From positions 42,733,501-42,797,500 of the forward strand of contig JAYKYS010000002.1 of NCBI GenBank assembly GCA_036924285.1: a stretch of 64,000 bases of DNA. The letters run 5' to 3'. A program made the translations under genes and the position numbers. Below are positions 34,452 to 45,290 of the stretch, in pieces. Position 1 is the first letter of the stretch. Each line of letters starts with the position of its first letter. Under the pieces are notes generated by a model that saw only the letters and a list, made by a program, of their open reading frames with translations, was not told the origin of the DNA and did no database searches. The DNA comes from Asterella californica. Its lineage: Eukaryota; Streptophyta; Marchantiopsida; Marchantiales; Aytoniaceae.

Positions 34452-35090
34452 CTAGAGAGTCTTAAGCAATCTGCATACTTGACTGCGTCTTGCTGTAGTC
34501 ACTCCTTCCGGAACACTCATGTATGTTTTCTCGTTAAGTGTTCCATTCAGAAATGCAGTTTTAACATCCATTTGATGTACATGTAGATTATACTGCGCTG
34601 AGATGGCAAGGATGAGCCGTATCGACTGAATGCGGACTACAGGGGAAAAGGTTTCTATGTAATCCAACCCGTAGATCTGGGTGAAACCACGAGCCACTAG
34701 TCTCGCCTTATAACGAGCAATGGACCCATCGGTATTAAGTTTTAACTTAAAGGTCCACTTACATGTTATCGGTCGGCGTCCTTGTGGCAAGTCGGTGAGC
34801 TTCCAAGTGCCGTTAGATTCGTGAGAATCTAACTCCTCCTCTATTGCTCTTCTCCACTGACTGGCATCAGGAGAAGATACTGCTTCTGTGTAAGAAACAT
34901 GTTCCATTGGCACTGGTTTGAGAGTTACCATCAATGCACGCTTGGTGTTCTTCCGAGACTTCAGGATCAGCGATGAAGGGTCGTAGCCTTCATCTGGGTT
35001 CCGTTGTGGAGTAACTGAATGTCGAGCTGATCGTCTCAATGGAGGCGGTGCTGGGAAATCCAAGAGGACTCGCTGTGGGTAGGGCTGGAA
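34452..35090 (-). pseudogene. RT N-terminal part of copia element, after frameshift, ended by a stop
   Basis: It is read in the frame shifted from the integrase ORF. Motifs are DASQWRRAIEEELDSHESNGTW, KWTFKLKLNTDGSIARYKAR, LVARGFTQIYGLDYIETFSP and MDVKTAFLNGTLNEKTYM, all typical of the copia RT family. It stops at TAG after VCRLLKTL, where the family normally has Tyr before GLKQ. The same frame continues past the stop (GLKQSSREWY) into the catalytic segment above. The part of this frame upstream of about 35090 is a shadow of the integrase linker. Confidence 0.9.
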
Positions 35091-36480
35091 ACTCGTGGTG
35101 AGTGTGATGATGTGCGCCGATGCTCCCACTGGACTGTGTACTGCTGGTGACTCCTCTGCCAAGGCCATGACTGGTAGAGACTCCTCCTCCAGATCCAAGA
35201 CCAACGGATGAGGTTGGAGCTGGACTGGCAGGAGATGGCAGAGGAACTCCCACTGAAGGGAAACCGGGAGAGACGGACGGGACATAAGCTGGGCCGGCAG
35301 AAGAGGCGGGCACAGTATGATAAAAATAGACGTCGGTCTCAGGAGACGCTTGAATGAGTGAGAGATCAGCAGAGGGGGTGGATGTGAGAGGGAGAGTCGG
35401 GGAAGACTCATCGAAGATAACATCACGAGAAGTGAAGGTATGACCGTCAGATTTTCTTTGGAGACGGTAGCCCTTACTCTGACCGCTATAGCCAAGGAAG
35501 ATACACTCGTGAGAGCGATCATCGAGCTTTGTGAGCTCAACCTCGGGGACCTGGGAAAAATCACGACAGCCAAAGACACGCAGAAAGGAGAGATCAGGTC
35601 GGCGAGGAGTTGTGGAGGCATAGGAGTGCCAGAGTTCATAAGGTGTGGTCATAGACGGGATGGCCTTAGACGGACACTGGTTCTGGAGGAAGGTGGCGCA
35701 GGTGATTGCTTCACCCCAGAAGGGCTTGATAAGCTTGGAAGTGTAAAGCATAGAACGGACAGCATCAAGCAAGATACGGTTCTTACGTTCAGCAACGTCA
35801 TTCTGCTGAGGAGAGTAAAGGACTGTGAATTGACGCTGGATGCCACGCTCGCGACAAAAAGCGTCAAAAGCAGCTGAACGATATTCTCCGCCGTTGTCAG
35901 ATCGCAAAGTGACGAGAGATTGACCAGTGGCGCGCTCAGCAAATGCCAAATAGTTTCTGAAAGCAGCAAAACAGTCACTCTTATAGTAGAGAAGACGAGT
36001 GACAGTGTAGCACGAGTAGTCATCAATAAAGGTGATGAAATACTCATAGCCAGAAAAGGTGCAAGAGGAGATGCGACCACTAATATCAGAATGGACCAGT
36101 GCCAGAGGACGAGTGGATCGAGTGGAGCTGGCACGTGGGAATTTAGTGCGTGCATGCTTGCCGTGTGCACAAGCTGGACAAATATCCTCAGAGAGCGGGA
36201 AAGAAGGGAGGCCGGTGACATACCTGCGGTGGCTCAGCTCATGGACTCGATGATGGTTGATATGACCGAGTCGCTGATGCCACAAGGTAGAGAGATCTCT
36301 CGTTGTAGTAACAAGGGCACAGGGTCGAGGTGGCGTCGGTGGAGGAGTCCGACTTTCAGATGTGAATCCTTGAAGGCTGTCTAGTAGTCGCGGAGGAGAT
36401 CGCGATCTGAAGAACTCAAAATTTACAGGGTGTAAATCGAGAAAATTCTGAGCTGGATCAAGATGTGTAAGTTGAACTGC
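35090..36480 (-). pseudogene. Integrase of copia element
   Basis: The frame is open from about 36510 to 34990. No ATG precedes it, so it was part of a polyprotein. It starts with the GAG-pre-integrase zinc domain (LWHQRLGHINHHRVHEL, then CPACAHGKHART). The core has the catalytic Asp in VHSDISGRI, Asp in LRSDNGGEY and Glu in QQNDVAERKNR, a complete D,D-35-E triad. The C-terminal part has LRVFGCRDF and CIFLGYSGQSKGYR, then a Ser/Pro-rich linker where the frame is lost near 35100. Upstream the frame meets a TGA near 36520 at the edge of the GC-rich insert. Confidence 0.92.
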
Positions 36481-36570
36481 ATAGAGACTATAAGGACGTG
36501 GGCCAAGAAGGTCATGCGTCCCTTCTCAGAGAACTACGTCCCTGCTGGAGAGACCATCCCTCATATCCCT

Positions 36571-36924
36571 GGACGGACTGCTGTTGGGGCAGTCCGCGAG
36601 GAGCGGATTGCCATAAGGACTGGTCCCGGACGGACTGCCAGCGGGACAGTCCGTGGGGGCTTGGCTGCCGGCCGCGCCGCGCGGAGATGCGTGATCCCTT
36701 ATGCAGGGATGCGTATCCCTGCCTGTATATCCCCGCGGTGGCGGGGATAAGGCAATTGTATCTCCTCTGCGGGGATGCGAGGGCGGCACTCCCGATGTGG
36801 GGGTGCCTTGATATTCCCGCACAGGCGGGGATATGAATTGTGCGTCCCTGCGCACGAGATGCGCATTATTCCTCGTGCGGGATGGTTGTACATACCGCGC
36901 GGATGGGGATCCCATCCCCATCCG
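36571..36924. repeat. Hairpin-rich GC island inside the copia element
   Basis: Several perfect short hairpins follow each other: stem CGGACTGC at 36574-36581/36589-36596, stem CGGACTG at 36631-36637/36647-36653, stem TATCCCCGC at 36728-36736/36741-36749 with a 4-base loop, stem CGCACGAG at 36851-36858/36872-36879, and stem CGGATGGGG at 36900-36908/36916-36924. Between them GGGATG, GGGATA and their complements recur many times. The stretch is far more GC-rich than its surroundings and lies between protease and integrase, where copia elements normally have only a short linker. Confidence 0.85.
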
Positions 36925-38867
36925 GATGAGGTCCCCATTCTCATCCTCGTTCGGCGCAGGGGCGTGAGTGCCAGGAGGCGCGCATGGGAGTCCCTAGATG
37001 TGGGGACTTCTCTGTCGACGGGGACTACTGAGGGCGTGCGAACCGAAAGGACATGGGAACTGAGCGTTTCAAAGTGCGTGCGACCTGGATCGATCCGTGT
37101 GAGGAGAAGAGTTGCATTTCCAGTGGACACGCGCGGAAGAGGTGGCAAACCAGTAGGTGGTGTCCTTACAGGAAATGAACCAAGAGGTGTGGTAGTGACG
37201 AGGGTAGAGGCCGCGCTGACTGAAATTGAGCCCTCATTATTCAAGTATGACAATTCCAAATTTTGTGGAGCGAGGGGGATTTCTCTTGTGAGTGTATGCT
37301 CCGAATTAGGGGGAGAAAGACTCCGTGAGTGACTTGGACGAATTTCAGGTTGGGTGTGCGCATTCTGTGAGGCGGGACTGGGCCTGGACCTGGGAAAACG
37401 GATCCTGCGCATATTGCGGTTGAATAGTGAGGTGCTAGTCCGCTGGTTAGATTGCAGTCTAGCTCGCAAGCGCGGTCTTGACCTCTGGCTGGGAGGTAAT
37501 GTGTAGACTATTGGAGTCCTGCCAGCTGTAGCTACAAGCGCGGTTTGGTCAGCGACCAAAATTGAATTCCCGAGCATGTAGAGATCGTCAACGGTGGGAC
37601 AGGGAGTTAGCACTCGTCCAAATCTGTCTTCTAGGTGACAGAGTCCGTTGCCAATTAAGCACCAGCCGCCATTGACATCAAATTGCCGAGCTGAGAATGA
37701 ATTCTTCTGCAAGGCGGGCACTTGGAGAACGTCACGTATGTACACATGTTCACCGCTGAGCAGGTGCACTTCCACCATACCGGAACCAGCAACGTGGATA
37801 ATGGTGTTGTCACCAAGTAGAATCGCATCGTTCTCGACGTTCTCAACGGAGACGGGTGAGTATTCGACAAATTGTCGTCGATTATGTGCCATGTGGTGTG
37901 TGGCACCGGTGTCCACATACCAATTAGGATCAGCTGTCTGCACGATTGCAGATGAACATTGTGCCACCAGAACTCGACGAGTGTTGCTGTTGTTGTTCTG
38001 AGAACGGCGATTCTTGTTCCTGTTCTTGTTACCATCATTCGAGTTTTCGTTACTGCTGCTGGGTTTGTCCGGGCACTCGACGATGCGGTGCCCGGGCTTG
38101 TTGCACTGGAAACATTTCTCGTTAGGATCTGGCGGTCTTTTCGGTGGCTGGTTATCGCCTTGTCGGTTGCCACTGTTGTTGCGCCGGTTGTTGCCATTGC
38201 GTCCTCCTTGCCGACGTCCTGCAAACAAGGCAGTAGATGGTTCCATCGATAACTTGCGCCCGATCGTTTCCTCTTGGATGAGGAAGGTGATGAGGTCCTG
38301 TAGCGAGAGATTTGGGTTTGTTCTTATCGCCTGCAAGAATAGATGATAGTTGTTGGGCATGCTGCGCATCAGCGCGAGGACTTGCTCCTCGTTGGTAATT
38401 ATCAGTCCAGCTGAAGTCATCTGCTGGATGAGAGACTTGAAGTTGTTCACGTGTTGGGTGACAGTCTCGTTGGGTTTCATCTTTAAAACCCGCAACTTCT
38501 CTCTTAAGTGCATCTTGGTCACCATGTCTTGACCTGCAAAGTGTCTGATCAAGGTGGACCATGCATCGTTCGACGTGGCGCATGACATTAGATGTCCTGC
38601 CACGCTGTTCTCGCAGCATTCGTTGATCGCTACGAGTGCGTTAACATCACGCTGATCCCAATCTGCGATGCTACCGAGTCCGGTAGCAGGGAGAGGGATG
38701 GGTACCGCAGTACCTCCGGGTGTAGTGGCACGTGGTCTCTGCACGTTCCCTTCTATGATATCAAGTACACCATGGGCCCTGAGCCGCAAGGTTGTCTTGT
38801 GTTTCCAAAGCGTGAAATATGTGCCGTCGAACTTAGCCCAGCCTTTGGTGTCAAAGGGGGCAGACAT
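36699..38867 (-). CDS. Gag and protease of copia element, with long foreign C-terminal extension
   Basis: The ORF is 722 codons and begins with MSAPFDTKGWAKFDGTYFTL, a normal copia gag start (the UBN2/DUF4219-type region covers about residues 1-210, with WSTLIRHFAGQDMVTKMHLR). A basic Asn/Arg/Gly-rich stretch and a CCHC knuckle CFQCNKPGHRIVEC (residues 252-265) form the nucleocapsid. The aspartic protease has WYVDTGATHHMA with catalytic Asp at residue 319, and ILLGDNTIIHVAGSG. After about residue 445 the sequence becomes Ser/Pro/Arg-rich and then enters the GC-rich hairpin island (residues about 640-722), ending at a stop near 36699. Gag forms the cytoplasmic particle and protease cuts the polyprotein. 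Integrase is separated from protease by about 1.2 kb of this unusual sequence. Confidence 0.88.
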   Translation of the reverse strand: MSAPFDTKGWAKFDGTYFTLWKHKTTLRLRAHGVLDIIEGNVQRPRATTPGGTAVPIPLPATGLGSIADWDQRDVNALVAINECCENSVAGHLMSCATSNDAWSTLIRHFAGQDMVTKMHLREKLRVLKMKPNETVTQHVNNFKSLIQQMTSAGLIITNEEQVLALMRSMPNNYHLFLQAIRTNPNLSLQDLITFLIQEETIGRKLSMEPSTALFAGRRQGGRNGNNRRNNSGNRQGDNQPPKRPPDPNEKCFQCNKPGHRIVECPDKPSSSNENSNDGNKNRNKNRRSQNNNSNTRRVLVAQCSSAIVQTADPNWYVDTGATHHMAHNRRQFVEYSPVSVENVENDAILLGDNTIIHVAGSGMVEVHLLSGEHVYIRDVLQVPALQKNSFSARQFDVNGGWCLIGNGLCHLEDRFGRVLTPCPTVDDLYMLGNSILVADQTALVATAGRTPIVYTLPPSQRSRPRLRARLQSNQRTSTSLFNRNMRRIRFPRSRPSPASQNAHTQPEIRPSHSRSLSPPNSEHTLTREIPLAPQNLELSYLNNEGSISVSAASTLVTTTPLGSFPVRTPPTGLPPLPRVSTGNATLLLTRIDPGRTHFETLSSHVLSVRTPSVVPVDREVPTSRDSHARLLALTPLRRTRMRMGTSSGWGWDPHPRGMYNHPARGIMRISCAGTHNSYPRLCGNIKAPPHRECRPRIPAEEIQLPYPRHRGDIQAGIRIPA

Positions 38868-39039
38868 TCTGTATCAGATTGATCGTTGGAACAATGAAGT
38901 TCTGTTAGCGAAGGTAAAGAATTTCAGTGCGTGAAGCGTCTTTCTCGCAGCAGCTGAAGCGTCCTCCAACTGCTCTCATCTAAGGACCGAAGGCCTACCT
39001 AGTGCCTATGCTATTGTGCTAGTGCATCAACAAAGCAAA

Positions 39040-39051
39040 GCTCTGATACCA
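39040..39051 (-). other. Primer-binding site of copia element (initiator Met tRNA)
   Basis: On the minus strand TGGTATCAGAGC directly follows the 5' LTR. This is the standard plant copia primer site. Confidence 0.93.
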
Positions 39052-39306
39052 TGATGGAAATGGACTGCTAGTAGGATAGGCTAAGGCAAAACTCTAAATC
39101 ACGGCATAAAGACAATATGAGAGTGTGGGAGAGCTCCTCAAGAGAATGTGAGCAGAACCAAGTAAATGATTACTCAATAATGTACAATGACTTGTACCTA
39201 GATAATATACCTTGGGTCTTGGCCTTGGTGACCTTACGAAAGGTCACCATCTAATAGCCTGAAATGGTTACTGTAATACAGGAGTATTCACACTTGTATT
39301 CTAACA
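39052..39306 (-). repeat. 5' LTR of copia element (right end)
   Basis: It matches 33053-33308 with about 14 differences and runs TGATGGAAATGG to CTAACA on the plus strand. Confidence 0.92.
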
Positions 39307-39311
39307 GTCGG
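39307..39311. repeat. Target-site duplication GTCGG, right copy (copia element)
   Basis: This is the exact mate of 33048-33052. Confidence 0.9.
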
Positions 39312-39646
39312 GCAGTAAGTCAGGCATGATCTGGAGCCGTCGCAGTCGGTCTTAGCGAAATCTGCGAAGAGTCCTGAGAACCGAAAGCCTTGCTACAGAA
39401 GATTAAATCGGTCGAATGAGGGATAATATCAGAGTTTAACAGACGACCGGAATTATGGAAGCTACTTCTATCTCCACATAAGATCATGATGCACAAGTGA
39501 AAGGGGGAAGAATCATGCACCAATTTACGGAGAAGACGGATCACACTTCACATTCAAAGTGTGGCAGAATAAATCTTGGTAATGCTAGCGCTAGTCGAAT
39601 AGATGTTTGCAGGACTATCAGGCTGTAGCTTGAATCAGCAGATTCG

Positions 39647-39708
39647 GAATTGAACATGAATCTTTCCCTTCATGAACGTTCATGAAGGGAAAGATTCATG
39701 TTCAATTC
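39647..39708. repeat. Perfect 62-bp palindrome without spacer
   Basis: The left arm 39647-39677 and right arm 39678-39708 are exact reverse complements (31 bp each), centred on AACGTT at 39675-39680. The arms begin GAATTGAACATG and end TTCATGAAC. There is no loop sequence. Nothing similar was seen elsewhere in the window. Confidence 0.95.
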
Positions 39709-42515
39709 AGAATTAACCCGACTATTCCTTATCGCTCCGTCTGCATTAGCATTGGTCGTCGGCAATCCGTCGTCGGCAATCCGTCAACTTCCTACGATTA
39801 TAATGGATAAGCGCTTCATTTGAAACAAACCGAAAGGTGTCGATGTTGTAGTCTTAAGTGCCGCACATCCACTGACATGGTCTGGGGAGAGGATACAACA
39901 CTTCTCACGTGAAGCACATCCGAATGGAACGCCTCAGGATTCCAAATCCATTCGCAGCAGTGTCACCAACGACCAACGATGTACCATTATGTGTCATGGT
40001 GCCTCTATAGTCTGGTCACGAGTTTATCCATCTCTTTCGACCCGTGTAGATCCAGCACAGTCAATAAGAGAGCGGAGCCACATGCCGCTGGTAAGAAATC
40101 AACTTCACGAGAGAATCCATTATCGGACTTCCGTTTCTCTCACCAATCTACATGACACTGGTTACGGGTGATAAGGACCTGTTGATGAGCGACCTCATCT
40201 TCTCCATAGACAGTATGTACTCTTATGGGTAGTAACTGCAACATGGTTTGGAGTCCCAAATCTGACAGAATTATGCTTCTTGGTATTGATTTGGTGGAGG
40301 GCCGCGCGAACGCGAGCCCTCCGCTATCACAAATTATGACGTGCATTTTCCCGCTTGGGGAAATGCTACAACTTGCGCCACCGAAGTGCAATGGAGGAGC
40401 TCGTCATAGGTCATCGCCCTTCCAGTTCAGCGATAAGCCCCGCCCAGGTAAGTATGCATCCTTCTACTCGGACACAATTTGTGTACTTCACTCAAGTCCA
40501 CTAGACCCACACGGCTTATGGTTCTATCTGACGCACAGTATAACAGTCAAAACGTCCATGTTGGTGATCAAATCAGAGGGACTACTCTCCTCTTCCAAAG
40601 CCTTCGCAATGCCAACGAGCTCCTCTGTGTTGCAAAAGCTGGTACAGGCTGAAGGGCTTCACCTTTACAACTGCGTCTTGCAATCCGGAAAATTGAAGTG
40701 GGACTTGTACCCAAGCAGATAGGGCCAGGGCTCTGCTTGTAACTCAGTTTGACAGGGAAAAGGAAATGACTCACGAGTCACGATTGACTATGAAGCGACG
40801 CGATGAATAACAAGCGGATGGAAGAAAACGCTGGTGAAAATCCCCGAGGATATGCATTCTCCATCCTCCTTTCTAGAACTAGCGCATGCGGGGAACAGAT
40901 CACAGCATACTCGACCGACATATCGATAGTATGTAATGTGAAATGTGTGATCTCTAGAGCTGCGTCTCCGTAAGTTTCCTCCTGAAGTCTCCTTACTTAT
41001 TTGGACCGCGAAGATACGACCAAATAATTGCAGACTTGTCTGATAGTCCGATTTTCGAATTCGAGATCTATCTTAAGAGTTAATGATCAGAACTGGGTAT
41101 ACTCGAGACGCTTTGGCTTGGCGGTTACCCATTGTTCTCAACATCTTGTTCTCGGATGGCAAGAATCAGGATTTTGATTAGCTTAGGGGATGCGAAGCAA
41201 GGTTGAAGTGGCGTCCTCCTATTCGAGTGAGTAGTTTGCGTTGCTGACGGAGTGTTAGATGTGTTAACAATTCATGGTTCCTCGCTTACATTCTGCCTTG
41301 AATCACGTTTCACATCCTCATGTACATGGGAAAATGTGAGTTCCACTTGTTCGATGAGAGTAAACTCGTCCTGCTCTCGACAAGACTTGGGGGATGTACA
41401 CTCACTAGAAACAAACTCGAGCAGTAAGGACTCACGGTGTCTCAAAACACGAGGGCAAAACACAGTGCAACTCCTTTTATCAGAAGTGATTATTCGCATT
41501 GACATTGTCAGCTGATTTTGCAGCTGTTGCAAAAGCGAATCTTTTCATATCGTCAAGCGTAGCGGACAGAGTTTTCTTGGTTCTCACTAGCACATATCTA
41601 GAGTGAAAAGTGTCCTACGGTAGTGCATACTACGATTTTCTGCCCACAAAAGTCTTGAGACTGTTACCTGCCCGCAGTAACGGTGCAGTTTTCTGTGTGG
41701 GATACGGTACACGAGAACAGAGATGACTGGCAGCATAGTAATAAAGGAATCATTGAGTAGCGAATCATCATGCGATCTGCGCTTTGAGTAAGGCCGCAGA
41801 TCGCATGTGTTTACGTGTACTCTTGCAAAGTAAGTAACTGACCGTGGCTCCGGTAAAAGTGGCATAGAACAATCCTTGGGATGAATTTTAGATACTATGG
41901 ACGACCCAGTGAGCTTCACTAATTCGGCATGCATGAATGGCCCGTACTGCGGAAGGAATTGTTCGAACAATACAATTCGACCTCTACTGGATGCAGTACT
42001 GCAGCTGAAGCACGAACTGGGTGGAAGAGCAGCAGGAAGAATGCGTACTGTCAGCTGCAAGAGTAGACGATATCTCCTCTTTGATCATTGATCTCTGTCA
42101 GACGGCGATCGAGTCAATCGATTTCAAACGCCTCCTCAACTGGACCTCGATTTCGGAGCCACCAGATTTTCTACATTCATTTCTCTGCCTTCTATAAGAC
42201 GTCTTTATTTTGTTTCATGGTCCTTACGTTTCCAAGCAAAACAAACCAAATATTGTCTAGTACATATTACGTTTTAGTTATCGTAAGTTGTAAATCACTC
42301 TTCTGCTATGTATATATTATTATTATTTTTTCATTTATTTGTGTTTCTCCTGTGCTGTCAACAAATTGTTGTTGAATTTAGAAGAGTTAGTTGAATGTTT
42401 CTCGGTTTTTGCATCTATAAATCATTTCATGATCATTTTGTTCGCAGGCTAATGTCTTCAAGGTGGGTAAGCTCCTTGTAGTAGCTTGACCCTTGAATCA
42501 ACCAGCTCTCTAGGT
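39709..42515. other. Unassigned DNA
   Basis: Longer ORFs (40225-40722 plus, 41587-42060 minus) show no family motif and no codon pattern I can support. No LTR pair is seen. Confidence 0.4.
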
Positions 42516-42527
42516 TGGTATCAGATC
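42516..42527 (+). other. Primer-site-like sequence (initiator Met)
   Basis: TGGTATCAGATC matches the copia/gypsy primer site TGGTATCAGAGC at 11 of 12 bases. It is preceded by TC-rich sequence and followed by a short stretch with helical coding flavour, but no LTR copy was found to confirm an element. Confidence 0.3.
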
Positions 42528-43138
42528 TGGAGAAGTGCAGCTGGAAATGTTGCGTGAGATTTCCAGCATGCGCAATATCTTCCAACAGAATGAAAGACAG
42601 AAAGGGTGATGTGTACTTTTTCTAAACAATTTTGCTTGCTGGAAGGGATCCGGAGACTAACTGGTCCTTCTCTGCAGGTCCAAATTCTGAAGCTGTGCTC
42701 GACACACAGCAGTTCGTTAGAGACAATGCCATAGCACGCAACGGAATCTACGTCCTGTTCACGCTATCGAATTCGACATCCCAGCAGCGAAGCTGAAAGC
42801 GAGACCCGCTGAGAGGACAAAGTCAACTTCGACCTGCGAGTAGAAGCGCCACCAAGCTAAGATTTTCAATCCTTCTGGAACTGGGGTGAACTTGTAGAAC
42901 CCATACTGAGTCCGGTCAGAGATTTGAGGGTTGCAGCCGTGTGTTACTGATTCTCTGTAACCGAAAACTATTCCGGAGTGTATATCAAGGCACAACGACA
43001 CAGCTCATGTGGAGGACCGTTCAGTGGTGTCACATTTTGACTAATTAAGAAGACGTTCTCACGCGCGACTTCAATTATCCGTTAGTAAAACTCGTGCGGT
43101 ACGATTCGTTGTCACGGTCGAACGTACTCGGTTTAGCC
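42528..43138. other. Unassigned DNA
   Basis: No supportable gene or repeat is seen. Confidence 0.4.
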
Positions 43139-43660
43139 CGCGACCGTGATGGTCGCAGTTATGATCATGGTGGTCGCAGTTATGGTCGTTGTCGGACCAT
43201 AGTGCGAGGTGATCGTGGTCATGGTGGTCCACGAATCGTGGTCGGACGATGACCATGATTCGTGGGTCGTCGTTTTCGTGTTGGCGTGGGCGTGCTCGGT
43301 CCCTGCTCTCTCACTTTTCACGTTTCGCGAGCAATGCTGCTCTCTCACTTTTCACGTTTCGCGAGCAATGCTGCTCTCGCTGCTCTCACCGCTCACAGCT
43401 CGTTTTTTTCTTGCTCCTGCTCGTCTGCTCCTGTCTTGCTCCTGCTCGTCGTCGCAGCTCACAGGTCGTTGCTGCTCGTAGCTCTCGCAATCACAGGTCG
43501 GAGCCCGGATGCTCGCAGCTCACAGTTCGGACCACAGCTCGTCGCTCTCTTTCTCGCGCTCGCACTAGACACAGCTCGCATTCGATGTGAGCAGTTTATC
43601 TATCGATATCACTGGGTCGTCTCGTCTATGGTGCTCGCAGCTCGTTGCTGATGTGTTCGC
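43139..43660. repeat. Degenerate simple-sequence region (GGTCGCAGTTATG-type, then GCTCGCAGCTCAC-type)
   Basis: The left part (43139-43270) has repeats around ATGGTCGCAGTTATG and its near-complement ATCATGGTGGTC. The right part (43380-43660) has many GCTCGCAGCTC/CTCACAGGTCG variants. Overlapping ORFs here are Ser/Leu-rich or Thr/Ile-rich artefacts of the repeats. Confidence 0.7.
43303..43370 (+). repeat. Perfect 34-bp tandem duplication
   Basis: Positions 43303-43336 and 43337-43370 are identical, starting CTGCTCTCTCAC and ending GCGAGCAATG. Confidence 0.92.
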
Positions 43661-45290
43661 AGCTCTCATGTGTTCCTCTCGGTGGTCGGTGTTTGTGTGC
43701 TGCTCGTTGGCTCTTTGCTTATCGTCCCAGGTTTGTTCGTTCGATGTATGTTTAGTACAGTTCTGCTTGCTGCTGCTGTACACTGCTCTTACAGTTCGTC
43801 TTGTGCAGTGATGAATGTTCAAGAGAAGTCGGTCCAAGAGGAGAAATTTGTGGATGCTGTAGAGACACCAGAGACAGAAAACAACGAGGATCCTAAATGC
43901 CGGTCTTGTCACTGGAAGTACTCGCAAGGTGATGATGTTCATTAGGCTATGATATACGTAGAATACATATCACGAAGTCTGTTAGATATGAAGCACGAAC
44001 TCACAGTTGCGGCTAGTCAGACGTCCAACGAGCAGAAGATGACAGAGTTGGTAGAACGTTTGTCACGTCAGTTTGGGCACCTCGGCTAGGTTGAGCGAGT
44101 GCGAAGTGGCGCATCCCGGTAAGGCCGTTAGTGCCGTTAGGGCGAGTTGGTGGGAGAGCCCACTAGGGGTAAACTTCGCAGGTAGGGCTTGGAGGCCTTA
44201 GTTCTTTGAGTTGAGCCTTCAAGCTCCAAGCTATGGTGGATAGTCTAGTTGAGTGTAACCCGGATTCTCTTCGTGCTTAGAGTGGGTTTGGCTTGACCGT
44301 TTGTGAGTAATCTTTGTTGTGATGTTGGAGATGGTAATTTCTCTATTCAGATTACTCAAAGAACTGAGTGCAGGTCGAGGTGGAGTTCAGTAAGAGTTCG
44401 CTGATCTGAAATCTGAAATCGTCCGCTGGTATCTTCGGACGTTGTCATTCGTGCTTGATTGTTGGAGTTGCGATCGAGGTGTGTGGGCGCATGCTACATT
44501 GCTGGTCGCAGATCGATTTGCTGTCGTTGGGGTCGAGTGGAGATTTCTGTCATGCGGAAGCGCTGCAGAAATTTTGCGGAATGTTCTTGAAGTGTGTTGT
44601 TGGAGCCGGATTGCGCGTTTGGGCGTGGCAGACGGAATACTTGTCAATGTCGGACCGGAGTGGGCTCTTTGGAAGCGCATTGGAGAGACGATTCTAGCGC
44701 ACTAAGTCTCGTGGAGTTTGGCCAAGGATTGAAGAAGTTATGGCATGTCGAAGTTCGCTGCAGTGTCACCCGAAGCACAAAAAGGCTAGTTACGTCAGAT
44801 TTTGGCTCAATTTCGTGTGGAAACTCGAGTTTAGGAGTTGTTTTGTGTGTGTGTGCATTCGCGAAGTGTGTGTGGTGCATTTGCGAATCTGTTGTGGTGG
44901 TTTTCGGGTTGGCTTTGGGTGTTCTTGCTGTTTTACGTCAGATTTTGGGTTACTCGTGTGCACCCACAAGCTGTTTTCGCTGTTTTGGCGGCTGTTTTGG
45001 TGCAATCTTCTGCAATTCGAGGTGGAGCCGAGTCTCTTGTGGTGTGTTGTACCTGTTCTACTCTACTGCAAGCGGAGCGGAGCGGAGAGTGAGCGGGAGT
45101 GTCAAGGTGTGGAGTCGTTTAGAGGTTTCGAGGAGCAGAGGTGCGTGAGTGCGGAGGCGTGAGAGCGGAGTGCGAGAGTGCGGAGGCGGAGCGGAGCTGA
45201 GCCTGAGCCTGAGCCTGAGCCCGCCGCAAGCCAGCTTGCTGGCGTGCGTGAGAGAGGTATCCAAGCTTCAGTTGTGTGGGAAGGGTAAAA
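43661..45290. other. Unassigned DNA, possibly 5' LTR and leader of element F
   Basis: A short ORF begins at 43811 (MNVQEKSVQEEKFVDAVETPE) and may be coding, but no family is recognised. From about 44100 on, GT-rich sequence resembles a plant gypsy LTR in composition. No second copy is present to define its ends. Positions 45155-45225 are a GAGCSTGAG-type simple repeat. Confidence 0.35.

Larger units (their letters stand above)
33053..39306 (-). mobile_element. Ty1/copia LTR retrotransposon, complete in structure, coding region damaged
   Basis: The element reads on the minus strand. It has LTRs of 255-256 bp, an initiator-Met primer site, gag, protease, integrase, RT and RNase H in copia order, a polypurine tract and a 5-bp target duplication. 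Total length is 6254 bp. The LTRs differ at about 14 positions by eye (about 5%), so the insertion is moderately old. The coding region has a frameshift near 35100, a stop at 34452-34454, a further break at 34150-34203, and a non-canonical GC-rich insertion between protease and integrase. Confidence 0.93.

Noticed and set aside
36571..36924. Rho-independent terminators
   Set aside because: The hairpins lack T-runs and the DNA is eukaryotic. They are treated as a repeat island.
35440..38252. Plus-strand ORFs of up to 185 codons across the copia element
   Set aside because: They are antisense shadows of gag, integrase and the GC-rich island. No motif was recognised.
40225..40722. A 165-codon plus-strand ORF
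   Set aside because: No recognisable domain, and no sign of splicing context or conservation within the window.
43209..43945. Ser/Leu-rich ORFs on both strands
   Set aside because: They follow the simple repeats and have no independent support, apart from a short possible ORF start at 43811.
44594..45162. Overlapping Cys/Val/Phe-rich ORFs in three frames
   Set aside because: Overlap in all frames in G/T-rich DNA indicates compositional artefacts.
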